Positions 6,467-13,844 of a stretch of DNA of 16,776 nucleotides are shown piece after piece. Each line of letters opens with the position of its first letter. Position 1 is the first letter of the stretch. Made by a program: the position numbers and the translations under genes. This DNA is from Candidatus Saccharibacteria bacterium UBA4727 (GTDB lineage Bacteria; Patescibacteriota; Saccharimonadia; Saccharimonadales; Saccharimonadaceae). Under the pieces are notes generated by a model. It did no database searches and was not told the origin of the DNA. It saw only the letters and a program-made list of their open reading frames with translations. The stretch is taken from NCBI GenBank assembly GCA_002404195.1, contig DHJF01000040.1, positions 47,335 through 64,110 of the forward strand. Reading direction: 5' to 3'.

Positions 6467-7732
6467 TTATATTCGTAGCAGTCGATTCAATTTATCTTTA
6501 ATCGTATCTGCGTCACTACTCCCTATAATTGTATCATAGCCGACGCGTAGCAAGCCCATAGCCGTAATGAAGGTGTGGTCACTGGCATTACCGGTCGTAT
6601 CGGTAATCCCGACGACGTCACTTGGTGCCAGCAAGTGGACCGTTGGACGTTTGGTAAACGGTAGGTCTTTATACCATTCTTTGCCAGACAGCGCCTCGAC
6701 AAGTTTTGTCAGGCTGGCGCCACCGCCACACAGCAAAATACGGTTCGGCAAGTGATCTACTGAATCAAATTCGCTGAGCGCCAGTTCAACGCCGGCCAAC
6801 CAGACTTCCATCGTCTTATCGATGGCGTCGTTAGCCTGCTTGGCGATTGTTGCTTTGATCTGCTCGCTATCAATATTCACCTTCAGCTTTTCAGCGTCGC
6901 CGTAGCTTAAATCCATATCACTTGCAATCGTACGCGTAAAACTACGCCCGCCGATACCGAACATCTTCGTACCTTCGACACCACCGTCGTTCACTACGGC
7001 GATATCGGTTGTGCCGCCGCCGACATCGGCTAAAATCGCTGTAAAATTACTACTGGCATCGGTACCTAGCACGCTGCGGCTCACCGCAAACGGTTCAGCC
7101 GCCACTGCCACTAATTCGAGCGCCAGTTCATCGGCCACACGCTCCAGCGCGCCAATATGCACCATTGGAGCAAAGGCCGTGTAGATTTGGACAGCGATGT
7201 CTTTACCCTGGAAGCCAATTGGATTCGACACTTTGTAGCCGTCAATGTGAATACTAACGAGCGCACTGTTCACGAGTTTCACCTCGACCTCTTGATTGCC
7301 TGTCTCAAGGGCAATTTGCTTTTGCGCCTTTGCCTGAGCACGCTCCTGGACCTTTTCAATAATAAATTCCATTTCAGCCGTGTCGAGCGGGCGATCAGGC
7401 TGCGGGCGACGGTAACGGACAGTGTTCGTCGTCCCCTTAACGAGCTCGCCGGCAATACCGATGACAGCACGCTTGGCCTGCAGGCCAGCTTGTTCTTCAG
7501 CCTTTGACAGTGCCTCTTCGCAGTTACGCACCACACCAGAGATATCGGCAATCGCCCCACTGTGCATATCGCTGACATCTTGACGTGCGCGGCCGACACC
7601 AACGATTTCCATCGTGTCGTCGGTCAACTTCGCAATCAACGCTTTTACAAATTCTGTTCCAATATCAAGCGCCACAACGTAATCGTTATTCGGCTGACTT
7701 TTCGATTTCAATCGTAATTTTTCAAAAACCAT
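6467..7732 (-). CDS. FtsA/PilM-like actin-fold ATPase
   Basis: A 421-aa member of the actin/HSP70 superfamily. Phosphate-1 loop: VVALDIGTEFVKALIA (about residues 19-34); phosphate-2: AILADVGGGTTDIAVV (232-247); adenosine loop: ILLCGGGASL (332-341). Between them is an SHS2-type subdomain (about 83-185) with HIDGYKVSNPIGFQGKDI, a pattern typical of FtsA. The C-terminal end, IKDKLNRLLRI, could form an amphipathic helix as in the FtsA membrane-targeting tail. FtsA tethers FtsZ to the membrane in division; PilM is the paralogue of type IV pili. No pilN/pilO genes follow; instead comes a single-pass surface protein, so either role or a third one is possible. It is the first gene of the operon and has a -10 box 10 nt before the ATG. 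Confidence 0.87.
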   Translation of the reverse strand: MVFEKLRLKSKSQPNNDYVVALDIGTEFVKALIAKLTDDTMEIVGVGRARQDVSDMHSGAIADISGVVRNCEEALSKAEEQAGLQAKRAVIGIAGELVKGTTNTVRYRRPQPDRPLDTAEMEFIIEKVQERAQAKAQKQIALETGNQEVEVKLVNSALVSIHIDGYKVSNPIGFQGKDIAVQIYTAFAPMVHIGALERVADELALELVAVAAEPFAVSRSVLGTDASSNFTAILADVGGGTTDIAVVNDGGVEGTKMFGIGGRSFTRTIASDMDLSYGDAEKLKVNIDSEQIKATIAKQANDAIDKTMEVWLAGVELALSEFDSVDHLPNRILLCGGGASLTKLVEALSGKEWYKDLPFTKRPTVHLLAPSDVVGITDTTGNASDHTFITAMGLLRVGYDTIIGSSDADTIKDKLNRLLRI

Positions 7733-7742
7733 AAGTATATTT

Positions 7743-7748
7743 ATTATA
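7743..7748 (-). promoter_or_regulatory. -10 box of the FtsA-like operon
   Basis: Minus-strand TATAAT (7748-7743), a perfect -10 within TGGTATATAAT, ends 10 nt before the ATG at 7732. No -35 or Shine-Dalgarno is apparent. A second match, TATACT at 7739-7734, is only 1 nt from the ATG and would give a transcript starting inside the gene, so the first box is preferred. Confidence 0.6.
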
Positions 7749-7775
7749 TACCATCACGTGTCATGCCGCCAAAGG

Positions 7776-7804
7776 TTGCATTTTATAGATTATTGTGTCA
7801 TAGT
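7776..7804 (+). promoter_or_regulatory. Promoter of the divergent hypothetical gene
   Basis: Plus strand TTGCAT (7776-7781, 5 of 6 matches to the -35), 17-bp spacer, and CATAGT (7799-7804) preceded by TGT, a weak extended -10. The ATG at 7811 starts 6 nt later. If used, this promoter rules out the upstream ATG at 7763 as start. It is back to back with the FtsA-like promoter across 30 bp. Confidence 0.45.
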
Positions 7805-7810
7805 AAATCT

Positions 7811-8809
7811 ATGGACATGCTTCACCCCGAATCATCACTCGCCACTCTGCTTGAAGCTGAAAAAGACGTCAAGGCACTCGCTCACAGTCAGGCGTTCGAG
7901 CTTGCCATGCTCGACAAGCTCGTCGTACGTGAAACGCACTTTCACAGTGACGACGCCTTTACTATTCCTCAGGAAATTACCCCGCCAGGTCTGCGCGATG
8001 TCTTTTCATCAGAGCGCAATTACGTCAGCAACGTCACCGTCCGTCTCATTACGACACAGGACCTCAACGACCAGTCGCAGCCAGCTACGGAGCTACAGGC
8101 GTGCTTTACCGCTAACAACATCCCCTACAGCCTCCTCAGTAACCTTGACGCGGCCCATCTGCTCTATGAAGGTAGTGACGGCCAAACAGCCAGCATCGAG
8201 AAAGAGCTCGACGACGCCATCGGACTCGTAGCTAGCCTGACACTCTGCGTACAGACAGGTGCCGCGCAAATCACCCTCGCACCAGCACGGATACACGACA
8301 AACCTCAGCTTGCCGTCCATAGTCAAATCGAACAGTTGCTTCTGACAATCGTCAAAGAGACCGGAAGAATAGATATCGTCACAAAAGCCCTCTTCGACGA
8401 GTCCGACGAGAAAGCTATTCTATCCACCTTTACGGAAGCTGAAACCGGTGCAACCGACGAAATTGTCGGCACGCTTCATCTTAACGAGATTACCGACAGC
8501 TCAACCCTCGCACAAGAGTCAGAACTGAAGCAAATAGACACCATCCTGCCCGTCGAGGAGCATAGTAGCTACGCGATTATTCAACCTAGCCATATTCCAC
8601 CGCGCGAGTTTGCCTTCCATAAGCTTAATAATCTTCCCGACATGACCATACCTGATTTCGCACCGGCAGAGTTGTCGCCGCATGACACACCAGTACGATG
8701 GCAAGAGCTCTGTCTCCGCTTTATGCAAACCATTGCGCCATTAATGGAACTGTACAATCGGCTGGATGATTCACCTTTTTACGATGATCTCTACGACGAT
8801 ACCATCTAG
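7811..8809 (+). CDS. Hypothetical protein, only plus-strand gene
   Basis: I do not recognise this 332-aa protein. It has no signal peptide, membrane segment or obvious catalytic motif, and is acidic (C-terminus YNRLDDSPFYDDLYDDTI). Residues 1-45 look helical (LATLLEAEKDVKALAHSQAFELAMLDKLV); the middle alternates beta-like and helical stretches (VTVRLITTQDL, ASLTLCVQTGAAQITLA, IEQLLLTIVKETGRIDIVTKAL). The frame extends upstream to an ATG at 7763, but those 16 codons cover the likely promoter and read as non-coding, so I chose 7811 (a second ATG follows at 7817). Codon use resembles its neighbours, so it is probably a real gene rather than an antisense shadow: no minus-strand frame competes over its length. 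It ends tail to tail with alaS, sharing CTAG at 8806-8809. Confidence 0.75.
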   Translation: MDMLHPESSLATLLEAEKDVKALAHSQAFELAMLDKLVVRETHFHSDDAFTIPQEITPPGLRDVFSSERNYVSNVTVRLITTQDLNDQSQPATELQACFTANNIPYSLLSNLDAAHLLYEGSDGQTASIEKELDDAIGLVASLTLCVQTGAAQITLAPARIHDKPQLAVHSQIEQLLLTIVKETGRIDIVTKALFDESDEKAILSTFTEAETGATDEIVGTLHLNEITDSSTLAQESELKQIDTILPVEEHSSYAIIQPSHIPPREFAFHKLNNLPDMTIPDFAPAELSPHDTPVRWQELCLRFMQTIAPLMELYNRLDDSPFYDDLYDDTI

Positions 8810-10683
8810 ACGAGGATAGCTTTGACACGGCGAATACCGGCCGAGCTGGATTCTTCTTTGGTGATTTTGAAGGTTTTGCCATCTTCACTCAATTGTCCAG
8901 TATGGTCAACGTGCGGGCCACCACAAATTTCAAAGCTGACGCGCTGCGGCTCGTCGCCCATTTTGTAGACTTTGACCGTCTCGCCATACTTATCGCCAAA
9001 GGCGCCGATCGCACCCATATCAAAAGCCTCGGCGGTCGGATATTCGTGGAACGAAACTGGTAAATCCCATGAGATCCATTCGTTGACGAGTTTTTCAACT
9101 TCGTCGAGTTGCTCACGGGTAACCTTTTCGTCGCTATTAAAGTCAAAGCGCAGGCGTTCTTCGGTAATATTGCTGCCGTGTTGGGTTACGTGGTCTCCGA
9201 CGACTTTTTTGAGCGCGGCATACATCAGGTGAGTGGCCGTGTGGTATTTCATGTGCTGCAGGGTTTGACCGCCCAGGCCGCCTTTAAACGTGCCCTTGGC
9301 GGCAGTTTGGCTGCGCGTGCGCTGCTCGAGCATCTTATCGTCGAACTCTTGACGCCAATTTTCAGACAGCGTTACGTTCTGCTTGAACGCCTCTTCGGTC
9401 GAAAGCTCGACAGGAAAACCAAAGGTATCGTAGAGGGTAAATAGTTCGTCACCAGTCAGACCGTTACTCGCAAACTTTTCAAGCTGTTTCAAGCCTTTAC
9501 GTAGCGTCTGACGGAAGACTTTTTCTTCTTTGACGAGAACAGCGATAATTTCGTCGCGTTTAGCGGCTACCTCTGGGTAGTCAGTCGTGTAGAGATCGGC
9601 CACAATCGGGACGATTTCTTCAAAGAAGTTCTGCTCCACGCCGAGATCAAAGGCAAAACGAATCGCCCGACGCAACAGGCGGCGCATAACGTAGCCCTGC
9701 TCTTTGTTGGCCGGCACGCATCCATCAACCGCCAGGAAAGTTGCGGCACGCAGATGGTCGGCAATCACGCGCATACTCTCAGTATGGCTTTCGTATTTCT
9801 TACCGCTCAGGTGTTGCAACTTCTCGATAATCGGCCACAGCAGACTAATCCTAAAGACATCCGGGCTATCGATTTGAGCCGCAGCGATGCGCTCTAAACC
9901 ACCACCAAAGTCAACATTGGGACGCTCGAGCGCATCAAAGCTACCATCTTCGAGGCGGCGATATTGCATAAAGACTTGGTTGCCAATTTCCATGAATTGA
10001 CCGCTGTCACTGGCTGGGTGCGCCAGGCCATAGCCTTCGGCGTGATTTTGCGGACCGAAATCATAAAAAACTTCGCTGTCTGGGCCACACGGATCGCCAA
10101 TCGGTGTTTTACTGAGGCCGCCGCCACGACTCCACCAGTTTTCGCCGTCGTCGTAAAAGAATATGCGGCCGCCTTGCATACCGAGCTTGTCGCCGTTTTC
10201 GGCGCTGCCCAGTTCGACAATCTTATTATCGATACCTTTTTCAGCAAAAACTTGCTGCCAAATACTGGCTGCTTCATCGTCACGCGGAATGCCATGCGCT
10301 GCGTCACCAATAAAACAGGTTACGTAAATTTTGCTGGCATCAAGCCCGACGACATCGGTCAAAAATTCAAAAAACCAACGGATTTGCTGCTCTTTAAAGT
10401 AATCGCCCATACTCCAGTTGCCAAGCATTTCGAAAAACGTCGTATGGCGATTATCGCCGACATCTTCAATATCTTGGGCGCGCAGACAGGTCTGGCTGTC
10501 AACCAGGCGCGCACCCGCCGGGTGTGGCGTACCGAGTAGGTACGGCAACAGTGGCTGCATGCCGCTACCAGTAAAAAGGGTTGTTGGGTCGTCTTTTAAT
10601 ATCAGCGGCGCACGCGAAATAATTGCGTGCTGGCGACTTTCAAAAAACTTCAAATAAGCGTTGCGGATATCTTGAGCATTCAT
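8806..10683 (-). CDS. alaS: Alanyl-tRNA synthetase, shortened form
   Basis: Charges tRNA-Ala. At 625 aa it is about 250 shorter than the E. coli enzyme. The class II catalytic core is intact: motif 2 region RAQDIEDVGDNRHTTFFEML (about residues 68-87), GNWSMGDYFK (88-97), PCGPDSEVFYD (198-208) and motif 3 GGGLERIAA (260-268). The helical tRNA-recognition region follows, ending in LYDTFGFPVELS. Editing-domain zinc ligands are present: HTATH (481-485) and CGGPH (587-591; usually CGGTH). The beta-barrel domain that normally separates the helical region from HxxxH is absent, with only about 20 linker residues there, and the protein stops right after AGIRRVKAI, so the C-Ala domain is missing as well. 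The start ATG lies 7 nt after an extended -10; no strong Shine-Dalgarno. Confidence 0.95.
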   Translation of the reverse strand: MNAQDIRNAYLKFFESRQHAIISRAPLILKDDPTTLFTGSGMQPLLPYLLGTPHPAGARLVDSQTCLRAQDIEDVGDNRHTTFFEMLGNWSMGDYFKEQQIRWFFEFLTDVVGLDASKIYVTCFIGDAAHGIPRDDEAASIWQQVFAEKGIDNKIVELGSAENGDKLGMQGGRIFFYDDGENWWSRGGGLSKTPIGDPCGPDSEVFYDFGPQNHAEGYGLAHPASDSGQFMEIGNQVFMQYRRLEDGSFDALERPNVDFGGGLERIAAAQIDSPDVFRISLLWPIIEKLQHLSGKKYESHTESMRVIADHLRAATFLAVDGCVPANKEQGYVMRRLLRRAIRFAFDLGVEQNFFEEIVPIVADLYTTDYPEVAAKRDEIIAVLVKEEKVFRQTLRKGLKQLEKFASNGLTGDELFTLYDTFGFPVELSTEEAFKQNVTLSENWRQEFDDKMLEQRTRSQTAAKGTFKGGLGGQTLQHMKYHTATHLMYAALKKVVGDHVTQHGSNITEERLRFDFNSDEKVTREQLDEVEKLVNEWISWDLPVSFHEYPTAEAFDMGAIGAFGDKYGETVKVYKMGDEPQRVSFEICGGPHVDHTGQLSEDGKTFKITKEESSSAGIRRVKAILV

Positions 10684-10690
10684 CTCTGTT

Positions 10691-10706
10691 ATTTTATCAG
10701 ATTATA
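10691..10706 (-). promoter_or_regulatory. Twin extended -10 boxes of alaS
   Basis: Minus-strand TGATATAAT (TATAAT at 10706-10701) is followed at once by CTGATAAAAT (TAAAAT at 10696-10691, preceded by TGA). They lie 17 nt and 7 nt before the alaS ATG respectively. The nearer box matches the spacing at sbcB. Which one is used cannot be told from sequence; no -35 box is visible for either. Confidence 0.55.
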
Positions 10707-10766
10707 TCAATAAGTCATAGTAGCGAGAAGGTACGGGCGCGTCTAGCTGCAACAAGTGCGCCGCCA

Positions 10767-10976
10767 CTACAGCCCAGTGTCTTCTTCAGCGGCACGCGTC
10801 TTGGCATTGTCGTCGAGCTCGTCGTTTCGCTGAGTTTTATCGTCTTCAGCCTGGTCACGTCGACCTTTTAGCTCTCCCTTTTTTTCATGAAATTCATTTT
10901 CAAGGTCATTTACCTTAACTTTTAGCTTATCTTTAGCATCTTCTATCTTGTCTTTTGCGTCATCGAGAATACTCAT
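10767..10976 (-). CDS. Small, highly charged hypothetical protein
   Basis: A 69-aa protein made largely of Asp, Glu, Lys and Arg (MSILDDAKDKIEDAKDKL at the start), with repeated DAKDK units and hydrophobic residues spaced as in a short coiled coil up to about residue 35; the second half is hydrophilic and probably disordered. No cysteine, no membrane segment. It lacks a recognisable family signature; a CsbD-like or LEA-like stress protein was considered but the match is not good enough to name it. It has the best Shine-Dalgarno of the window (GGGAGG, 7 nt before the ATG) and a possible -10 (TATAAA, 10999-10994), suggesting it is well expressed, possibly independently of mnmA upstream. Confidence 0.7.
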   Translation of the reverse strand: MSILDDAKDKIEDAKDKLKVKVNDLENEFHEKKGELKGRRDQAEDDKTQRNDELDDNAKTRAAEEDTGL

Positions 10977-10993
10977 ATCGCTACCTCCCTATC

Positions 10994-10999
10994 TTTATA
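10994..10999 (-). promoter_or_regulatory. Possible -10 box before the small charged gene
   Basis: Minus-strand TATAAA lies 17 nt before the ATG at 10976, with the Shine-Dalgarno GGGAGG in between. No good -35 box at the right spacing. The gap to mnmA is 73 bp and contains no clear terminator, so read-through is also possible. Confidence 0.35.
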
Positions 11000-11049
11000 C
11001 AATAAGTGTACGCAAAGAAAGTGAAACAATCTGTGAGATAAATTACATA

Positions 11050-12087
11050 TCAAACAATAATGCCGCCGCCAAGGCAGATTTCACCATCGTAAATGACAAC
11101 CGACTGACCGCTGGCGATGGCGCGCTGTTCGTCATTCAACTTCAAAACGACATTTTCTCCATCATAGGTTAAGGCGGCACTTACCAGTGGCGCGCGGTGA
11201 CGAATACGAATTTGGTATATGCCTAGCTGCGGCGCTTGATTAATCCAGTGCACACTTGCAAGCCGAATGTCGTCTTTCCAGAGCGTGGCGTCGTTTAAAT
11301 CGGTCGTGACGTAAACTTCGTTCTTCGCCATATCCTTGCCAACCACGTAATAGGGCAAACCGCCACCAATGTCGAGGCCGTGGCGCTGACCAAGGGTGTA
11401 AAAAATCGCGCCGTCATGCATGCCAAGTATTTTGCCCGATTTTTTATCAATAATCTCACCGGGTATTTGCTGCACGTACTGGCTCAAAAACTCACGAATC
11501 CCTACTTTTCCAACAAAACAAATGCCTTGACTATCCTTTTTAGCAGCCGTAAACAGGCCGCGTTCTTCGGCCATTTTTCGCACCGTTGGCTTGGTGTATT
11601 CACCGAGTGGAAAAAGCGTTTTTGCCAGCGCCTTGCCGGTGACGCGGTACAAAAAGTACGTCTGGTCTTTGTTTGTGTCGACCGCCTGCAATAGCACACC
11701 GTCTTTGACCCGGGCATAATGTCCGGTGGCAATCATATCAGCACCATCTTCCAGTGCCGCCTCTAAAAAGAGCTTAAATTTCACTTCTTGGTTACACATA
11801 ATATCCGGGTTGGGCGTACGGCCAAGCTTATATTCGTCAATCATATACTCAACCACTTTGTGCTTGTATTCATTTTCAAAATCGTAGACTTTGAAGTCGA
11901 TACCAAGCTGCACCGCTACGCGCTTGGCGTCGGCTAGATCGTCGGCCCACGGACACTTCATGCCCGGTAAGTCCTGCGTCCAGTTTTTCATATAGACGCC
12001 GGTCACATCATACCCCTGCTCCTTTAAGAGCGCGGCCGTTAGGCTACTATCAACACCGCCGCTCATACCAACATAGACTTTTGTCAT
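11050..12087 (-). CDS. mnmA: tRNA-specific 2-thiouridylase MnmA
   Basis: MnmA adenylates and thiolates U34 of tRNA-Glu, -Gln and -Lys. The 345-aa protein has the PP-loop SGGVDSS (residues 9-15), a KCPWADDLADAKRVA block (44-58), the catalytic Cys98 in NPDIMCNQEVKF, TGHYAR (121-126), and the second catalytic Cys190 in DSQGICFVGK. IFYTLGQRHGLDIGGG (228-243) starts the central domain and a beta-barrel ends the protein. Length is normal for the family. The frame is open upstream to 12180, but the start at 12087 is preferred: it gives the family N-terminus MTKVYVGMSGG, has GGAGG 6 nt upstream, and overlaps the ydcF-like stop as ATGA. It is last of three coupled genes beginning with a cysteine desulfurase, its expected sulfur donor. 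Confidence 0.96.
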   Translation of the reverse strand: MTKVYVGMSGGVDSSLTAALLKEQGYDVTGVYMKNWTQDLPGMKCPWADDLADAKRVAVQLGIDFKVYDFENEYKHKVVEYMIDEYKLGRTPNPDIMCNQEVKFKLFLEAALEDGADMIATGHYARVKDGVLLQAVDTNKDQTYFLYRVTGKALAKTLFPLGEYTKPTVRKMAEERGLFTAAKKDSQGICFVGKVGIREFLSQYVQQIPGEIIDKKSGKILGMHDGAIFYTLGQRHGLDIGGGLPYYVVGKDMAKNEVYVTTDLNDATLWKDDIRLASVHWINQAPQLGIYQIRIRHRAPLVSAALTYDGENVVLKLNDEQRAIASGQSVVIYDGEICLGGGIIV

Positions 12088-12683
12088 CGTGAACCTCCGA
12101 CATAGAAGACGGCGATTTTTATCACTTCGCTGAGCGCCAAGTACCAGCCTGTTGGCGTTACCCACCACCAGCTCGACCATTGATTGTCAGTCGCGACCGG
12201 ATGGTTACGCACCGTCACGCCACTGGAACGACTCGCGAATTCAAGCCCAGCTCGGCGCTGATGATAGGCTGAGGTAACAAGAATAACGGAAGTAATGTGA
12301 TTGGTTTCAAAAATAGATTGCGTCTTTTCGGCATTCTGCTTGGTTGTCTCGCTATACTCTTCGGTGATGATGTCGCTATCTGGCACGCCGGCCGCGTGAG
12401 CTTCTCTCTTCATGACCGCCGCATTACTCGGACCAGATTTATCTTGAGCGGCACCTGAAAAAATCAGCTTTGGTGCCCAGCCATTTTGATATAATTTAAT
12501 CGCTTCACGGGTACGCGCCGCCGTGTCGCCACCACTAACCGCCACAATTGCGTCGGCCGTCTGGCACGGCGCGGCGTCGCTCGGCTGCGCAGTGCAGTGC
12601 GCTAAATCGTTTGGCCCCAAATACGCCGTCATGCCAATAACACCTACAACAATGACAACGAGAGCAACGATGATAAATTTCAT
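12084..12683 (-). CDS. YdcF-like (DUF218) membrane-anchored protein
   Basis: A 199-aa protein with one N-terminal hydrophobic helix (residues 2-20), followed by a DUF218/YdcF-type Rossmann-like domain: ADAIVAVSGGDTAARTREA (about 43-61), GWAPKLIFSGAA (68-79), EEYSETTKQNAEKT (about 108-121, the conserved acidic/Asn block) and VILVTSAYHQRRAG (about 133-146, conserved SxxH/RR). A hydrophobic stretch near the C-terminus could lie against the membrane. Biochemical functions in the family are poorly defined; E. coli YdcF binds S-adenosylmethionine, while SanA relatives affect envelope permeability. It sits between a cysteine desulfurase and mnmA with ATGA overlaps on both sides, so it is certainly cotranscribed, though a link to sulfur chemistry is only suggested by position. 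Confidence 0.85.
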   Translation of the reverse strand: MKFIIVALVVIVVGVIGMTAYLGPNDLAHCTAQPSDAAPCQTADAIVAVSGGDTAARTREAIKLYQNGWAPKLIFSGAAQDKSGPSNAAVMKREAHAAGVPDSDIITEEYSETTKQNAEKTQSIFETNHITSVILVTSAYHQRRAGLEFASRSSGVTVRNHPVATDNQWSSWWWVTPTGWYLALSEVIKIAVFYVGGSR

Positions 12684-13834
12684 AATCCAATCCTCTGCCG
12701 TTCGCGTTGCATTTCTTCAATAATAATCTCGCCAGCGCGTGCCGTATTCTCCGGCGTCGATAGATGACCGAGTGTGAGGCGAAGACTGCCGTCGGCGACG
12801 CTATCGGACAGGCCAATCGCGGTTAGCACATGGGAGCGCGTGCCCTTGTTCGCAGCACAGGCGCTACCGGTCGCCACCAGCACCCCGCGGGCTTCAAGCG
12901 CAAACACCAAGCGCTCAGCGTCGATACCCGGAAATGAAATATGCAAATGACCGGCCAGGCGATGTTTCGCGTGGCCCGATACAACGGCAGACGGCAGCGC
13001 AGCGACAAGCTGCCCTTGTAGTAGATTACGGAGTTTATGCAAGCGCTCCGACTCATATTTACGATGTGTCTCGGCCAGCTCTATCGCCTTCGCAAAGCCA
13101 ACCACGCTGGCGACATTTTCAGTCCCGCTGCGCAGGCCGCGCTCTTGCCCACCGCCAACAATTTGGGGCTTAAGCATGACACCACTGGCTGCCCATAAGA
13201 AAGCTGTTTGCTTTGGGCCGTAGATTTTACCAGCGTTCACTGTCAAGAGATCTACCCCAAGGCGCGATACGTGGACGTCGAGCTGGCCGACACCTTGCGA
13301 GGCGTCGCTATGCAGATAAATCGGCGTCGTGTTACCTGCCGCGAGGCGTTTTTGGCGCTCTTCGCGCACGGCGCTGGCGATATCACGCAGTGGCTGAACG
13401 GTACCAAGCTCGTTGTTTGCCAGCGCAATACTAATCAGGCGCGTATCAGGACGTACCGCCGCCATGATGACGCTCGTCTGCACGCGGCCATGCTCATCGC
13501 TGGCCACAATCGTGTGGTCATATTCCCTCGCCGCCGCAAGCACAGCGTGATGTTCGATGTTGGCTGTGACGACGTGACCGCCAATACTGGCAAACGCTAA
13601 ATTAATCGATTCGGTGGCACCAGCGGTCATGACGAGCTCATCCGGCTTGGCACCGATAGCACGCGCAATCGTATGCTTGGCCGCATCGTAATCGCGACGA
13701 ACCTGCAGAGCAGGCGCGTATGGACTCGACGGGTTGTAGAACTGCTCCGTAAAATACGGCTGCATTGCCAAAAATACCCGCTCATCGAGCGGGGTGGCGG
13801 CAGCATGATCAAGATAGATTAGTTCAACACCCAT
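12680..13834 (-). CDS. Cysteine desulfurase (NifS/IscS/YrvO-like)
   Basis: A PLP enzyme that takes sulfur from cysteine as an enzyme persulfide. Counting from the chosen start (384 aa): YLDHAAATP (7-15), TAGATESINLA (70-80), NIEHHAV with His96 stacking on PLP, ANNELGTVQP (139-148), SDASQG (176-181, Asp177 and Gln180), Schiff-base Lys203 in AGKIYGPK, RSGTENV (235-241) and catalytic Cys326 in GSACAAN. The residue before Lys203 is Gly where most relatives have His. An in-frame ATG at 13843 exists, but the promoter at 13853-13845 would start transcription past it, so ATG 13834 (10 nt after the -10) is preferred. No scaffold or suf genes are nearby; with mnmA two genes downstream it is probably dedicated to tRNA thiolation, as YrvO in Bacillus. 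Confidence 0.93.
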   Translation of the reverse strand: MGVELIYLDHAAATPLDERVFLAMQPYFTEQFYNPSSPYAPALQVRRDYDAAKHTIARAIGAKPDELVMTAGATESINLAFASIGGHVVTANIEHHAVLAAAREYDHTIVASDEHGRVQTSVIMAAVRPDTRLISIALANNELGTVQPLRDIASAVREERQKRLAAGNTTPIYLHSDASQGVGQLDVHVSRLGVDLLTVNAGKIYGPKQTAFLWAASGVMLKPQIVGGGQERGLRSGTENVASVVGFAKAIELAETHRKYESERLHKLRNLLQGQLVAALPSAVVSGHAKHRLAGHLHISFPGIDAERLVFALEARGVLVATGSACAANKGTRSHVLTAIGLSDSVADGSLRLTLGHLSTPENTARAGEIIIEEMQRERQRIGL

Positions 13835-13844
13835 TACTCTCATA

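Noticed and set aside
7763..7810. N-terminal extension of the plus-strand hypothetical gene
   Set aside because: The 16 codons cover the predicted -35 and -10 boxes and read as non-coding, so the start at 7811 was preferred.
9964..10539. Plus-strand open frame of 191 codons
   Set aside because: Antisense shadow of the conserved catalytic core of alaS.
10718..10769. Imperfect inverted repeat (TAGTAGCG and CGCCACTA) between the 69-aa gene and alaS
   Set aside because: The arms are far apart, one pair is only G-U, and no T-run follows, so it is not a convincing terminator.
13208..13600. Plus-strand open frame of 130 codons
   Set aside because: Antisense to the PLP-binding region of the cysteine desulfurase, with no domain of its own.
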